Below are positions 53,635 through 62,977 of a stretch of 64,000 nt of DNA, piece by piece. The DNA is from Tolypothrix tenuis PCC 7101 (GTDB lineage Bacteria > Cyanobacteriota > Cyanobacteriia > Cyanobacteriales > Nostocaceae), in assembly GCF_002368295.1 (NCBI RefSeq), contig NZ_AP018248.1:2477977-2541976 (forward strand), read 5' to 3'. The notes beneath the pieces were generated by a model. The model made no database searches and was not told the DNA's origin. It saw only the letters and a list, made by a program, of their open reading frames with translations. The stretch's first letter is position 1. Every line of letters starts with the position of its first letter. Both the position numbers and the translations under genes were made by a program.

Positions 53635-54726
53635 TCATGAAATCGCTTCCACCCTCTTCATTCGTCCCCAGATAGTAAAGCCAATCAGGAGGATGACACT
53701 CAAGGTTGTAGCTAGCATTTGCACCAAGGATAAATGCTGCATTCTCATCGCCAACAAATTAAAAACTAAGCTAATCGACCACAGAGTAAACGCAGCACGG
53801 CGTTGAGAGAATCCCCAAGCTAGCAAGCGGTGGTGGAGATGGTCTTTTCCTGGTGTACTCATGGGGTTTTTACCCGCCATCAGTCTTCGCACAATTACTT
53901 GTGTTGTATCCAGTACTGGAAGTAGCAAAAATAATACTGTTGGTACAAGTGCAAATACGGTAGTTACTTGCAATTTTCCTAAAATACTAGTCGCCGCTAG
54001 TACATAGCCAAAAAAGTAGGCTCCAGCATCACCCATAATAATTCTGGAGGGGTGGAAGTTATGGCGCAAAAAGCCCAAAGCTGCACCTCCCAAAGCTGCT
54101 AGTACTAAGGTTGCGGCTGCTTTTTGAGAAATTTGGGCAGAAACCGCCAATAGACTCATCGCAGTGATAAAACTCACCCCTCCAGCTAAACCATCCATAC
54201 CATCCATCAAGTTGATAGCATTGGTAATACCTACTACCCAAAATACTGTCAGCGATAATGAAAGCAGATAATCAATTGGTGTGCCAAAAGTAACCTCAAT
54301 TCTAATACCGTTAGCAACTAGTAACAGTGCCGTAAGAATTTGAGTAAACATCCGCACAGAGGGAGGTAAGCCAAATTGGTCATCAATAAAACCAACCAGA
54401 ACTAATATTGTCCCTCCCAAGAGAATGGTTAAAACCTGAGCTAATACACCTTGCAATTCAATCGGTCGTAAAAGAGTAGCTAATACCAGTGCCGCAATTA
54501 CACCTGTGTAAATAGCCAATCCCCCAGCATTTGGCAAAGGTTCTCTATTCAATCGCCGTGCGTTTGGTTGATCGGCCCAACCTACCCGCAAAGCAAATTT
54601 ACGTACTGTCGGCATTAAGCGCCAGGTTACTAACCAAGCCAAAATAAACGTAAACATTACAGCCAACCAGCCGGTGCCGCTTGGTTCGGCAATACCCAGG
54701 GATTTCAGGGAGTTATATAGATTCAT
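53635..54726 (-). CDS. WecA/MraY-family undecaprenyl-phosphate sugar-1-phosphate transferase
   Basis: A polytopic membrane enzyme (about ten to eleven helices) that moves a sugar-1-phosphate from UDP-sugar to undecaprenyl phosphate, the first step of surface polysaccharide or wall precursor synthesis. Family motifs: QPNARRLNREPLPNAGGLAIY, VGFIDDQFGL (Asp-Asp), NAINLMDGMDGLAGG (catalytic Asp), RIIMGDAGAYFFGY and the HLHHRLL loop (GKDHLHHRLLAWG), which favours the WecA/TagO branch over MraY. The start is the ATG at 54726; the TTG four codons upstream is less likely. Confidence 0.9.
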   Translation of the reverse strand: MNLYNSLKSLGIAEPSGTGWLAVMFTFILAWLVTWRLMPTVRKFALRVGWADQPNARRLNREPLPNAGGLAIYTGVIAALVLATLLRPIELQGVLAQVLTILLGGTILVLVGFIDDQFGLPPSVRMFTQILTALLLVANGIRIEVTFGTPIDYLLSLSLTVFWVVGITNAINLMDGMDGLAGGVSFITAMSLLAVSAQISQKAAATLVLAALGGAALGFLRHNFHPSRIIMGDAGAYFFGYVLAATSILGKLQVTTVFALVPTVLFLLLPVLDTTQVIVRRLMAGKNPMSTPGKDHLHHRLLAWGFSQRRAAFTLWSISLVFNLLAMRMQHLSLVQMLATTLSVILLIGFTIWGRMKRVEAIS

Positions 54727-54799
54727 CTCCCAATCCAACCATTACTGCTAATATTCAACATAAGCATCAACTGTATCTTAATCAATAAAAGTTAAGGTT

Positions 54800-54982
54800 A
54801 AGGTCATTTGTCATTTGTCATTTGTCATTTGTCATTTGTCATTGGGTAATGGGTAATAGGTAATAGGTAATAGGTAATTGGTAATTGGTATTTCTCCTTG
54901 TCCCTTCATCACCCTTTTTCCCCATCCCCAGTCTCTAATCCCCAGTCCCTAATCCCCAGTACCCAGTCCCCAATCCCCAATC
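54800..54982. repeat. Heptamer repeat blocks (CATTTGT)n, (GGTAATA)n and (CCCCAGT)n
   Basis: About six CATTTGT units, then GGTAATA/GGTAATT units, then CCCCAGT/CCCTAAT units fill the spacer between the transferase and groEL2, ending just before the CIRCE operator. Confidence 0.85.
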
Positions 54983-54994
54983 TTCGTTTTAGTA

Positions 54995-55021
54995 TTAGCA
55001 CTCTGGCGCTGTGAGTGCTAA
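54995..55021 (+). promoter_or_regulatory. CIRCE operator (HrcA binding site)
   Basis: TTAGCACTC-N9-GAGTGCTAA is an exact match to the CIRCE consensus. It ends 32 bp before the groEL2 ATG. HrcA represses through it and is released on heat or protein stress. In cyanobacteria light can also act at the same region. Confidence 0.97.
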
Positions 55022-55053
55022 ATTGTCTAATGGAAGCGCTTGAGAAATAAAAC

Positions 55054-56730
55054 ATGGCGAAGATTATTGCATTTGATGAGGAATCGCGGCGGGCCCTAGA
55101 ACGGGGTGTGAACGCTCTTGCTGATGCTGTAAAAATCACCCTAGGGCCAAAAGGCCGGAACGTTCTTTTAGAAAAAAAATTTGGTGCCCCCCAAATTGTC
55201 AACGATGGTATCACTGTTGCCAAAGAAATTGAATTAGAAGATCCATTAGAAAATACAGGTGCGAGACTCATCCAAGAAGTAGCATCGAAAACAAAAGATG
55301 TTGCTGGTGATGGTACCACTACAGCCACGGTTTTAGCACAAGCTTTAATCCGCGAAGGTTTAAAGAACGTTGCTGCTGGTAGCAACCCCATCACTCTAAA
55401 GCGGGGGATGGATAAGACTGTAGAAGCTTTAGTTGCAGAAATCGCCAAAATAGCCAAGCCAGTAGAAGGAAGTGCGATCGCTCAAGTTGCCACAGTTTCA
55501 GCAGGCAATGATGAAGAAGTCGGCAGTATGCTGGCTGAAGCAATGGATAAGGTCACCAAAGATGGTGTAATTACTGTTGAAGAATCTAAGTCCCTGACAA
55601 CTGAACTAGAAGTAGTGGAGGGGATGCAAATTGACCGGGGTTACATTTCTCCTTACTTTATCACCAACAACGAGCGGCAGACCGTAGAATTTGAAAACGC
55701 TCGCATCCTGATTACTGACAAGAAAATTAACAGCATTCAGGATTTAGTACCTATCCTCGAAAAAGTTGCGCGTTTGGGTCAATCTTTGCTGATTATTGCA
55801 GAAGATGTCGAAGGCGATGCTTTGGCAACTTTGGTTGTGAATAAAGCACGAGGCGTACTTTCCGTAGCTGCAATCAAAGCCCCTGGATTTGGCGATCGCC
55901 GCAAAGCTTTGTTACAAGATATTGCGATTCTCACCGATGGGCAGATGATTTCGGAAGAAATCGGCTTGAGCTTGGATACCGCAGCTATCGAAGCCCTAGG
56001 AACTGCCCGCAAAATTACCATTGACAAAGAAAACACCACAATTGTCGCTGGTAGTACCACCAAACCAGAAATACAAAAGCGGATTGGTCAAATCCGTAAA
56101 CAATTAGAAGAAACAGATTCCGAATACGATAAGGAAAAACTGCAAGAACGCATTGCCAAGCTAGCTGGTGGTGTGGCAGTAATCAAAGTTGGTGCAGCCA
56201 CCGAAACCGAACTCAAAGACCGCAAATTGCGAATTGAAGATGCTCTCAATGCTACCAAAGCGGCTGTAGAAGAAGGTATTGTTCCTGGTGGTGGTACAAC
56301 CCTAATTCACTTAGCTACAAAAGTAGAAGCTATCAAAAACAGCCTCGAAGATAACGAAGAAAAAATTGGGGCTGACATCATTGGACGCGCACTAGAAGCA
56401 CCATTGCGCCAAATCGCCGATAACGCTGGTGTTGAAGGTTCCGTAATCGTTTCCAGAGTCAAGGAAACTGATATCAATGTTGGCTACAATGCTGCTACTG
56501 GCGAATTTGAAGACTTAATTTCTGCTGGTATTATCGACCCCGCCAAAGTCGTGCGTTCAGCTTTACAAAATGCTGCTTCCATTGCTGGTTTAGTACTAAC
56601 CACCGAAGCCCTCGTTGTTGAAAAGCCTGAAAAGAAAGCTGCTGCTCCCGCTGATGGCGGCATGGGTGGCATGGGTGGCATGGGCGGTATGGGTGGCATG
56701 GGTGGTATGGGCGGCATGGGCATGTTCTAG
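55054..56730 (+). CDS. groEL2: 60-kDa chaperonin GroEL (monocistronic, GroEL2/Cpn60 type)
   Basis: An ATP-driven folding chaperonin that forms 14-mer rings. The 558 residues are complete: VKITLGPKGRNVLLEKKFGAP, DVAGDGTTTATVLAQ, and GIVPGGGTTLIHL near the C-terminal equatorial domain. The tail is seven GGM repeats plus GMF. There is no groES upstream, so this is probably the second, solitary cpn60/groEL2 of cyanobacteria rather than the groESL copy. It is controlled by the CIRCE element and ends at a perfect terminator. Confidence 0.95.
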   Translation: MAKIIAFDEESRRALERGVNALADAVKITLGPKGRNVLLEKKFGAPQIVNDGITVAKEIELEDPLENTGARLIQEVASKTKDVAGDGTTTATVLAQALIREGLKNVAAGSNPITLKRGMDKTVEALVAEIAKIAKPVEGSAIAQVATVSAGNDEEVGSMLAEAMDKVTKDGVITVEESKSLTTELEVVEGMQIDRGYISPYFITNNERQTVEFENARILITDKKINSIQDLVPILEKVARLGQSLLIIAEDVEGDALATLVVNKARGVLSVAAIKAPGFGDRRKALLQDIAILTDGQMISEEIGLSLDTAAIEALGTARKITIDKENTTIVAGSTTKPEIQKRIGQIRKQLEETDSEYDKEKLQERIAKLAGGVAVIKVGAATETELKDRKLRIEDALNATKAAVEEGIVPGGGTTLIHLATKVEAIKNSLEDNEEKIGADIIGRALEAPLRQIADNAGVEGSVIVSRVKETDINVGYNAATGEFEDLISAGIIDPAKVVRSALQNAASIAGLVLTTEALVVEKPEKKAAAPADGGMGGMGGMGGMGGMGGMGGMGMF

Positions 56731-56788
56731 AACCCTCCACCCCATCAGTGCTGAGTACTGAGTAAAAAATACAAAGTTAGTTAGTATG

Positions 56789-56818
56789 AACAGTTTGTCT
56801 TTGCACAAACTGTTTTTT
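56789..56818 (+). terminator. Terminator of groEL2
   Basis: AACAGTTTGT (56789-56798) and ACAAACTGTT (56805-56814) pair perfectly around CTTTGC, followed by a T-run. It lies 58 bp after the stop. Confidence 0.9.
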
Positions 56819-56821
56819 ATT

Positions 56822-57055
56822 TGTCATTTGTCATTTGTCATTTGGTAATTGGTAATTGGTAATTGGTAATTGGTAATTGGTAATTTATTCTCCCCCTGCT
56901 CCCCTTCGGGTTCTCCAGTCGCTCATGGGGGAAACCCCCTTGGCGCTAGCCTCTCCCCTTGGGAGAAGACCGCGCTGGTTCACCTGCTCCCTGCCCCCAG
57001 CCTTCTCATCTCCCTCATCCCCAATGCCCCATGCCCCATGCCCCATGCCCTAATC
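56822..57055. repeat. Heptamer repeat blocks between groEL2 and aroB
   Basis: CATTTGT and GGTAATT heptamers (about 56822-56884), a GC-richer stretch with GGGAGAAG/CTTCTCCC-like pieces, then CCCCATG heptamers (about 57021-57050). No gene is supported. Confidence 0.75.
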
Positions 57056-57103
57056 CCCACATTGCGGTAAAATACAGCCCACGGCGTGTTTTGGGGCTGG
57101 GCA

Positions 57104-58195
57104 ATGACTTCTGTAATTAATGTGAATTTACCGGAGCAATCCTATGAGATTGCGATCGCACCTGGTAGTTTGGATCAACTGGGTGAAAAAATGACAGGTT
57201 TGCAGCTAGGTAAAAAGGTACTAGTTGTTTCTAATCCGACAATTTTTAAGCATTATGGCGAAAGAGCTATCAATTCCTTAAAAACAGCAGGATTTGAAGT
57301 AGCTAGCTGTATCTTACCAGCAGGGGAACGCTTCAAAAACCTGAATTCTATTCAAAAAATCTACGATGCAGCTTTAGAAAACCGCCTCGAACGTTCCGCT
57401 ACAATTGTGGCGTTGGGTGGTGGTGTAATTGGTGATATGGCTGGTTTTGCTGCCGCTACTTGGTTGCGTGGGATTAGTGTCGTGCAAGTGCCTACCACAT
57501 TGTTAGCAATGGTAGATTCGGCAATTGGGGGCAAAACAGGCGTAAATCATCCCCAAGGCAAAAACTTGATAGGGGCATTTCATCAGCCACGCTTAGTTTT
57601 AATTGATCCAGAAGTTTTGAAAACCCTGCCTGTGCGCGAATTTCGGGCAGGAATGGCAGAAGTCATCAAGTATGGTGTAATTTGGGATGCGGAATTATTT
57701 GCCCAAATGGAAGCGAGTAAACACCTGAATCAACTCCGCTACATTAAACCGGAACTCATAGAAACCATATTAATTAGGTCTTGCCAAGCTAAAGCTGATG
57801 TCGTCAGCAAAGATGAGAAAGAAGCCGGATTAAGAGCAATTCTTAATTATGGTCACACCATCGGTCATGCAGTAGAAAGCTTGACTGGTTATCGCCTAGT
57901 TAATCACGGTGAAGCTGTGGGTATTGGTATGGTAGCAGCTGGGCAAATTGCTGTGGAACTAGGAATGTGGCAAAAAGAAGAGACAGAACGTCAAAACGCC
58001 TTAATTCAAAAAGCAGGTTTACCGACGCAGTTACCATCCGGGGTAGATATTGCAGCCATTATTGACGCACTGCAACTAGATAAAAAAGTCAAAGCAGGGA
58101 AAGTCAGGTTTGTTTTACCAACACAGATGGGTGTAGTGACAGTTACCGATGAAGTACCAGCAGACACGATTCGCCAAGTTTTACAAGCGATGTAA
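57104..58195 (+). CDS. aroB: 3-dehydroquinate synthase
   Basis: The second enzyme of the shikimate pathway, converting DAHP to 3-dehydroquinate with NAD and a divalent metal. The NAD loop is GGGVIGDMAGFAAATWLRG (about 100-118). Metal and substrate residues lie in QVPTTLLAMVDSAIGGKTGVNH, NYGHTIGHAVE and NHGEAVGIGM. The length from the ATG at 57104 is 363 residues, which fits the family. The frame extends six codons upstream, but that part is not conserved. Confidence 0.96.
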   Translation: MTSVINVNLPEQSYEIAIAPGSLDQLGEKMTGLQLGKKVLVVSNPTIFKHYGERAINSLKTAGFEVASCILPAGERFKNLNSIQKIYDAALENRLERSATIVALGGGVIGDMAGFAAATWLRGISVVQVPTTLLAMVDSAIGGKTGVNHPQGKNLIGAFHQPRLVLIDPEVLKTLPVREFRAGMAEVIKYGVIWDAELFAQMEASKHLNQLRYIKPELIETILIRSCQAKADVVSKDEKEAGLRAILNYGHTIGHAVESLTGYRLVNHGEAVGIGMVAAGQIAVELGMWQKEETERQNALIQKAGLPTQLPSGVDIAAIIDALQLDKKVKAGKVRFVLPTQMGVVTVTDEVPADTIRQVLQAM

Positions 58196-58474
58196 TCAAT
58201 TCATCAGGTGATACGCTCCTAGATCAAATATTCTGGCGTTAGGGGTGTCAAGGGTCAAGAGTTCAAGCGAGCCTTTGACTCTTGACTCTTGACTTTTGAC
58301 TTTTGAACACCTGAGTGCGAAATATACAATTTAAATGCGTAACAGCTTTATAACTTTTGTATCGCAGTCTTTCCAGCCCGCTAAAGTTGCCTTTCACGCA
58401 CAACTAAGCAAATTGTTCATCTAGAATCTAAAATTCCAAATCTAAAATTGATTGTATAGTCGCTGATTTGCGCC
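58196..58474. other. Spacer with TTGACTC/TTTGACT repeats
   Basis: TTGACTCTTGACTCTTGACT-like tandem heptamers lie at about 58276-58305, related to those inside the element at 223-355, followed by AATCTAAAATTCC repeats (about 58423-58448). No gene is seen. Confidence 0.45.
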
Positions 58475-59050
58475 ATGATACTCCAAGCCCACAATCAATT
58501 GACCTTGCAAGAGTTTCTCAATCTTCCCCCAGGTGAGGGAGATGTCACCTACGAACTTGTTGATGGTCAAGCAATTCCTAAGATGTCACCAAAAAAATTT
58601 CATTCTAAATTGACTCGTGCCTTTCTAAATTTAATTGAAGAATTATCTCAAGGCAAAGGAGAAGTTTGTCCAGAATTAGCTATAGCATTAACCCGTCATG
58701 GAAAAGATTGGGTTCCGACACCGGATCTTTTGTATATCTCTAATGAACGTTTACCAGCAGATTGGGAAGAAGAAGGAACTTGTTCTGTTCCTCCAGACTT
58801 AGTGATTGAGATTATCTCTCCAGGGCAAACCTTTGGACAAATGATAGCTAAAGCTAAAGATTATTTAGATGCTAATGTGTTGCGAGTATGGGTAGTAGAT
58901 AGTAAAGCCAGAAGCATCACTGTTTTTTACCCAGATGCACCACCAAAAACTTTTATGGGAGATGAATTACTCACAGATCCCTTATTTGAAAGCTGGGAGT
59001 TTACTGTTGAGCAAGTATTTCAAATGGCAAAAATTCCCTTAAATAGTTAA
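58475..59050 (+). CDS. Uma2-family (DUF820) putative endonuclease
   Basis: A 191-residue PD-(D/E)XK-fold protein of the family greatly expanded in cyanobacteria. The motifs are YELVDGQ, PTPDLLYIS (about 87-95), DLVIEIISPGQT (about 109-120) and AKDYLDANVLRVWVVD. A nuclease function is predicted from fold, but the natural role is not known. It is often mobile or multi-copy. It seems monocistronic. Confidence 0.9.
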   Translation: MILQAHNQLTLQEFLNLPPGEGDVTYELVDGQAIPKMSPKKFHSKLTRAFLNLIEELSQGKGEVCPELAIALTRHGKDWVPTPDLLYISNERLPADWEEEGTCSVPPDLVIEIISPGQTFGQMIAKAKDYLDANVLRVWVVDSKARSITVFYPDAPPKTFMGDELLTDPLFESWEFTVEQVFQMAKIPLNS

Positions 59051-59240
59051 ACATTGGTTATTAAAGACGTTCATCAGTCACTACGAGTAATTATGCAATT
59101 AAATCTGCATTGCATTAGTTTACTCAAATGAAAAATAACAAAGTTCAATTGCTTTTCCCTTTCCCCAAACAACATGACTGAGATTCTGTCATAATCACTG
59201 AAATAGACCGTTTCATCGGGCTGATATTGGGGAATTTGCC

Positions 59241-59371
59241 ATGAAATTGGATTTAACAAGGTTTTTTCAGGCTTGTAACCCTAGCAAGACGCAGCAGATT
59301 AGCAAACCAGAGGATCGGCAATATTATATTGATTTTTCTCCAGTCCGGGGTGTGGCTAACACACTTGTATA
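59241..59371 (+). pseudogene. 5' remnant of a STAND-type NTPase gene
   Basis: A 43-codon frame reads MKLDLTRFFQACNPSKTQQI...KPEDRQYYIDFSPVRG and then stops shortly after, at VANTLV. From memory of the family, this opening is the conserved N-terminus of large cyanobacterial NTPases, where 'YYIDFSSVRGG' leads into an AAA domain. Here the match breaks off at VRG, the P-loop is missing, and the following sequence (to 59460) has no related frame. I read it as the leftover 5' end of a deleted gene. The family match is recalled, not computed. Confidence 0.5.
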
Positions 59372-59522
59372 AATGCTTTTCATGCGTTACGGCTTACACC
59401 TAATGCACGCTACATTACTAATATTTTTTTAGAAATTAAATAGGATTCCTACTATACATTTGTCACAGACAGAATTACAATGCCACACATAGGCGTAGGA
59501 ACGGAGCATTAGGAGTTTTTTC
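59372..59522. other. Spacer after the NTPase gene remnant
   Basis: It contains a GCGTTACGGC...CCTAATGCACGC stretch like the GGTGTGTTAG-CTAACGCACC repeats seen near 9851 and 51219. GGAG (about 59511) serves the next gene. Confidence 0.35.
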
Positions 59523-59906
59523 ATGTTAAGTCCTGTACAAACAATCAGCATCTTCCAGAAACAACCAGATCCTCAAGTATTTTCAACAGGACAAGTTATC
59601 TTTGAAGAAGGACAGCCGGGTGATTTTATGTATGGCATCATCCAAGGAGAGGTTCAAATATTCATCAATAATAAGCTTATAGAAACAATTCATCCAGGAG
59701 AAGTTTTTGGTATAGGCGTACTTGTAGGCATAAAAAATAGAACTTATACAGCTATTGCCAAAACAGATGTTCAGCTTGCTTTTCTCAATGAACAAAGATT
59801 TATTTTTGCAGTTCAAGAAACTCCAGTATTTGCGCTGCAAGTTATAAAAAATTACTCGGAACGTCTCACTCGTTTAGAGCATCGCTTCTCCACAATCGCA
59901 ATTTAA
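59523..59906 (+). CDS. Stand-alone cyclic-nucleotide-binding domain protein
   Basis: A 127-residue protein consisting only of a CRP-like cNMP-binding beta barrel and a C-terminal helix. EEGQPGDFMYGIIQGEVQIFINNKLIETIHPGEVFGIGVLVGIKNRTYTAIAKTDVQLAFL shows the barrel turns. The phosphate-binding cassette (FGE-x5-RT/S in CRP) is only partly kept (FGIGVLVGIKNRTYTA), so ligand binding is uncertain. There is no helix-turn-helix, so it is not itself a CRP-type regulator. AGGAG precedes the ATG. Confidence 0.85.
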   Translation: MLSPVQTISIFQKQPDPQVFSTGQVIFEEGQPGDFMYGIIQGEVQIFINNKLIETIHPGEVFGIGVLVGIKNRTYTAIAKTDVQLAFLNEQRFIFAVQETPVFALQVIKNYSERLTRLEHRFSTIAI

Positions 59907-60107
59907 GAATTGCTCTAAAGAATCTCTACTTAGAATAACAGCTTAATGCATAACTAGCAGGAAGGTAACAATTCAAAAATCAAAATTATTATCAATAGTT
60001 TGTTACCTTGTTTTTTGGACTTTGACATTTGCTCATAAAATTTAAATAAAAAAGGAAACCATTGTTAACCAGTGGTTTCCCAATAATGCAAAATATTTGA
60101 TTTACTA

Positions 60108-61010
60108 CTATGCTAGCGGATTGCTATAAGTGCTAAAACCATAAGCTAAAGTTTCTTTCCAAGCATCTGAAGGTTTTAAGTTTCTATTAAATGCTTTTGC
60201 AAATGGTAATGGAATACCTTTGATAGTTTCTGGTAAAATTGCATATTCTGTTGTAGGTTCCACTGTATATTGCGGACACTTTGCTTTTATACCCGCATCA
60301 TTCAACATTTCTGCTATTTCTTTAGCTGAATATTGCTTGAGATAGATAGGATTCCTGCTAAATATGTTGAGATTTCTAATGAAATTATGGATAATATGGG
60401 ACGGACAAGCTTTGTTATGAAAGGAATGATTAAATACAAAACTGCCACCTGGCTTCAAAATACGGAATATTTCAGCTAATAAGTTTCTTAATTGTGCATC
60501 AGGAATGTGCATAAAGACACAATTAGAAATTACTAAATCCACAGAATTATCTTCTAATGGTAAGATTTCTGCTGAGTTACAAATGATATTAAATTCCGCA
60601 CCTGGGAAAAAATCGTATTCTTGCTTTACTTTAATTAATCTCCTGAGTAAAGATTCGGAAATATCAATAGCATAATATTTTTCACATCTCAAATTTTTAT
60701 CTTTTGAAAGGTGTAATGGAGCGCGTCCGTAACCACAACCAATTTCTAGAATAGAACCAACAGATTTATTTTCAGGAAATTTATTCCATGTGCCGCCTGG
60801 TTTACCACCTAGCAAAGTGTAATCTTGTTTAATTGCAGATGTTTCGGGAAGCTGCTCAATTTTTTGAGAACCATAATAAGTCTTACCAATTGCATCCCAT
60901 TTTTGTTTATGTTCAGTGCTATTTAACTGTTCATAATTTTTCGGAAAATAAATACCATCTCGTAACTGAAAGTCGCTCAGGCTATTTCTAGATTTTTCTA
61001 ACTGAGTCAT
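60108..61010 (-). CDS. Class I SAM-dependent methyltransferase
   Basis: A 300-residue methyltransferase. Motif I is ILEIGCGYGRAPLHL (about 85-99), with post-I YYAIDISESLLRRL and motif IV DLVISNCVFMHIPDAQLRNLLAEIFRILKPGG. The N-terminal part (KWDAIGKTYYGSQKIEQLPETS) caps the active site. It resembles the Methyltransf_11 group; the substrate is unknown. I chose the ATG at 61010 over a TTG six codons upstream. The ribosome-binding site is weak. Confidence 0.85.
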   Translation of the reverse strand: MTQLEKSRNSLSDFQLRDGIYFPKNYEQLNSTEHKQKWDAIGKTYYGSQKIEQLPETSAIKQDYTLLGGKPGGTWNKFPENKSVGSILEIGCGYGRAPLHLSKDKNLRCEKYYAIDISESLLRRLIKVKQEYDFFPGAEFNIICNSAEILPLEDNSVDLVISNCVFMHIPDAQLRNLLAEIFRILKPGGSFVFNHSFHNKACPSHIIHNFIRNLNIFSRNPIYLKQYSAKEIAEMLNDAGIKAKCPQYTVEPTTEYAILPETIKGIPLPFAKAFNRNLKPSDAWKETLAYGFSTYSNPLA

Positions 61011-61321
61011 AATAAGATTCTTAATCAATAGCTAGCTATTTTTTCTGTTATACTCTTAACCAACTATTAAGTGCAAGTGCTGTTATATCTACCTTAATTC
61101 ATTTAAACCACATAAAATAATTATCAAAATAATCTCTAATTTAATAATTCATTAAAATCGCGGTTGTTTATTATAAAAACCGTGCTAATAATCTAATTAT
61201 TTTGCCTAGGAGAGGCTAATATAATTAGCATTTGTCAGTAATTTTACGATCAAATGTAAGCATTGGTTTATAAATACTTTAAATTTAATTATAGATAGCA
61301 ATAATCGGAGACTGGGTGGAA
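61011..61321. other. Divergent AT-rich spacer
   Basis: About 310 bp between the divergent methyltransferase and oxidoreductase genes. It is AT-rich and should hold both promoters. No repeat family was recognised. Confidence 0.35.
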
Positions 61322-62833
61322 ATGACAGCAGAGTCACAACAAAAACGGGTAGTTGTTGTAGGTGCAGGTTGGGCTGGTTTAGGGGCTACCTATCATCTGG
61401 CAAAACAAGGATATGATGTGACGCTTCTAGAAGCCGGGCCTTATCCTGGGGGATTGGTTGCTGGTTGGAAAACAGCAGCCGGACGTTCTGTGGAAGCAGG
61501 TATACATGGCTTTTGGTATCCTTACAGAAATATTTTTGCACTCATTAATGAGTTAGGAATTAATCCTTTTACAACTTGGACTCGTTCTGCTCAATATTCT
61601 CCTGCAGGATTAGAAGTAGAATCACCAATTTTTCAAGACTTACCAAGGTTACCCACTCCTTTAGGAACTTTTCTGTACACTAAATTTCAACGTTTACCAT
61701 TAATTGACCGTTTGAGTGCGTTACCTTTACTTTATGCTGTCGTTGATTTTGATAATTCTCCTGATGCTTGGCGGCGTTATGATTTTGTGACAGCGCGGGA
61801 ATTATTCAAAGATTTTGGGGTTTCGGCGCGACTTTATAAAGAAGCTTTTGAACCTATGTTATTGGTAGGTTTATTTGCCCCTGGCGAACAATGTTCAGCC
61901 GCAGCTACATTAGGAATGTTGTACTTTTTTATTTTGGCGCATCAAGCTGATTTTGATGTTGTTTGGTGCCGAGGGACTGTTGGCGAAAAAATATTTAATC
62001 CTTGGGTAAACTGTATTGAAAAAACAGGCGCAAAAGTATTATCTCAAAAACGAGTCACAGATGTAATTGTAGATAGTAATAATCGAGCTACTGGTGTAGT
62101 TTGCGGTAATGAAGTTTTTGAGGCTGATGCTGTAATTTTTGCTGTTGGTATCACTGGGATGAAGAAAATAGTTGCTAATAGCAGCAGCTTACAAAATCGC
62201 GAAGAATTTCGTAATTTAAATAATTTAGGGGCAATTGATGTTTTAGCAACTCGTTTATGGTTTGACCGCAAAATTGATATTCCTCGCCCTTCTAATGCTT
62301 GTTTTGGGTTTGATGCAACTACAGGATGGACATTTTTTGATTTAAACGCCATCCATGATGAATACAAAAATGAACCAGGAACAGTAATTGAAGCTGATTT
62401 TTATCATGCAAATCAATTCCTCAATTTAACTGATGAGGAAATTGTGCTTATCGTTCAGCGTTATTTAACAACTTGTATCCCAGCCTTTCGAGAGGCAAAA
62501 GTGATTGATAGAAGTGTAATTCGCCTAGCCAATGCGGTGACTCATTTTGCACCAGGGAGTTATCGCTATATGTTACCAGCTACAACTAGTTTTACTAATG
62601 TGTTTATGAGTGGTGATTGGATTGTCACTCCTCATGGTTCATGGTCGCAGGAAAAAGCCTATGTCACTGGTTTAGCTGCCGCAAATTCGGTAATTTCTTA
62701 TTTAGGAGCAGGTCAACCAGCTAAGATTTTACCAGTAGAAGCAGATGAACCCCACATCCAAGCAGCGCGATCGCTCAATCAAACAGTCCGTCAATTGAGC
62801 AAATCTATCCTACCTGACTTTTGGTTGCCTTAG
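61322..62833 (+). CDS. FAD-dependent oxidoreductase, carotenoid-desaturase-like
   Basis: A 503-residue flavoprotein of the phytoene/zeta-carotene desaturase and amine oxidase superfamily. The N-terminal FAD dinucleotide fold is VVVVGAGWAGLGATYHLAKQGYDVTLLEAGPYPGG. The C-terminal FAD motif is TNVFMSGDWIVTPHGSWSQEKAYVTGLAAANSV. GIHGFWYPYRNIF follows the first motif, as in plant-type desaturases. A role in carotenoid or related isoprenoid desaturation or isomerisation is plausible but not proven. The ATG at 61322 is two codons inside a slightly longer GTG frame. Confidence 0.85.
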   Translation: MTAESQQKRVVVVGAGWAGLGATYHLAKQGYDVTLLEAGPYPGGLVAGWKTAAGRSVEAGIHGFWYPYRNIFALINELGINPFTTWTRSAQYSPAGLEVESPIFQDLPRLPTPLGTFLYTKFQRLPLIDRLSALPLLYAVVDFDNSPDAWRRYDFVTARELFKDFGVSARLYKEAFEPMLLVGLFAPGEQCSAAATLGMLYFFILAHQADFDVVWCRGTVGEKIFNPWVNCIEKTGAKVLSQKRVTDVIVDSNNRATGVVCGNEVFEADAVIFAVGITGMKKIVANSSSLQNREEFRNLNNLGAIDVLATRLWFDRKIDIPRPSNACFGFDATTGWTFFDLNAIHDEYKNEPGTVIEADFYHANQFLNLTDEEIVLIVQRYLTTCIPAFREAKVIDRSVIRLANAVTHFAPGSYRYMLPATTSFTNVFMSGDWIVTPHGSWSQEKAYVTGLAAANSVISYLGAGQPAKILPVEADEPHIQAARSLNQTVRQLSKSILPDFWLP

Positions 62834-62834
62834 C

Positions 62835-62965
62835 TGGTTGGGGATTGGGGACTGGGGACTGGGGATTAGGGATTAGGGACTGGGGAATGGGAAAAAGCAG
62901 GGGGGAAATAACCAACACCAATTACCAATTACCAATTACCAATTACCAATTACCAATTACCCAAT
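62835..62965. repeat. Heptamer repeats between convergent genes
   Basis: GGGGACT/GGGGATT units (about 62838-62885) are followed by CAATTAC/CCAATTA units (about 62918-62960). They separate the oxidoreductase gene from the convergent histidine kinase gene. Confidence 0.8.
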
Positions 62966-62977
62966 GACAAATGACAG

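Noticed and set aside
54909..55457. Minus-strand frame of 182 codons over the groEL2 start
   Set aside because: It is a shadow of groEL2 and runs through the CIRCE site and heptamer repeats.
56870..57070. Plus-strand frame of 66 codons before aroB
   Set aside because: It consists of heptamer repeats (CCCCATG and others) read as protein.
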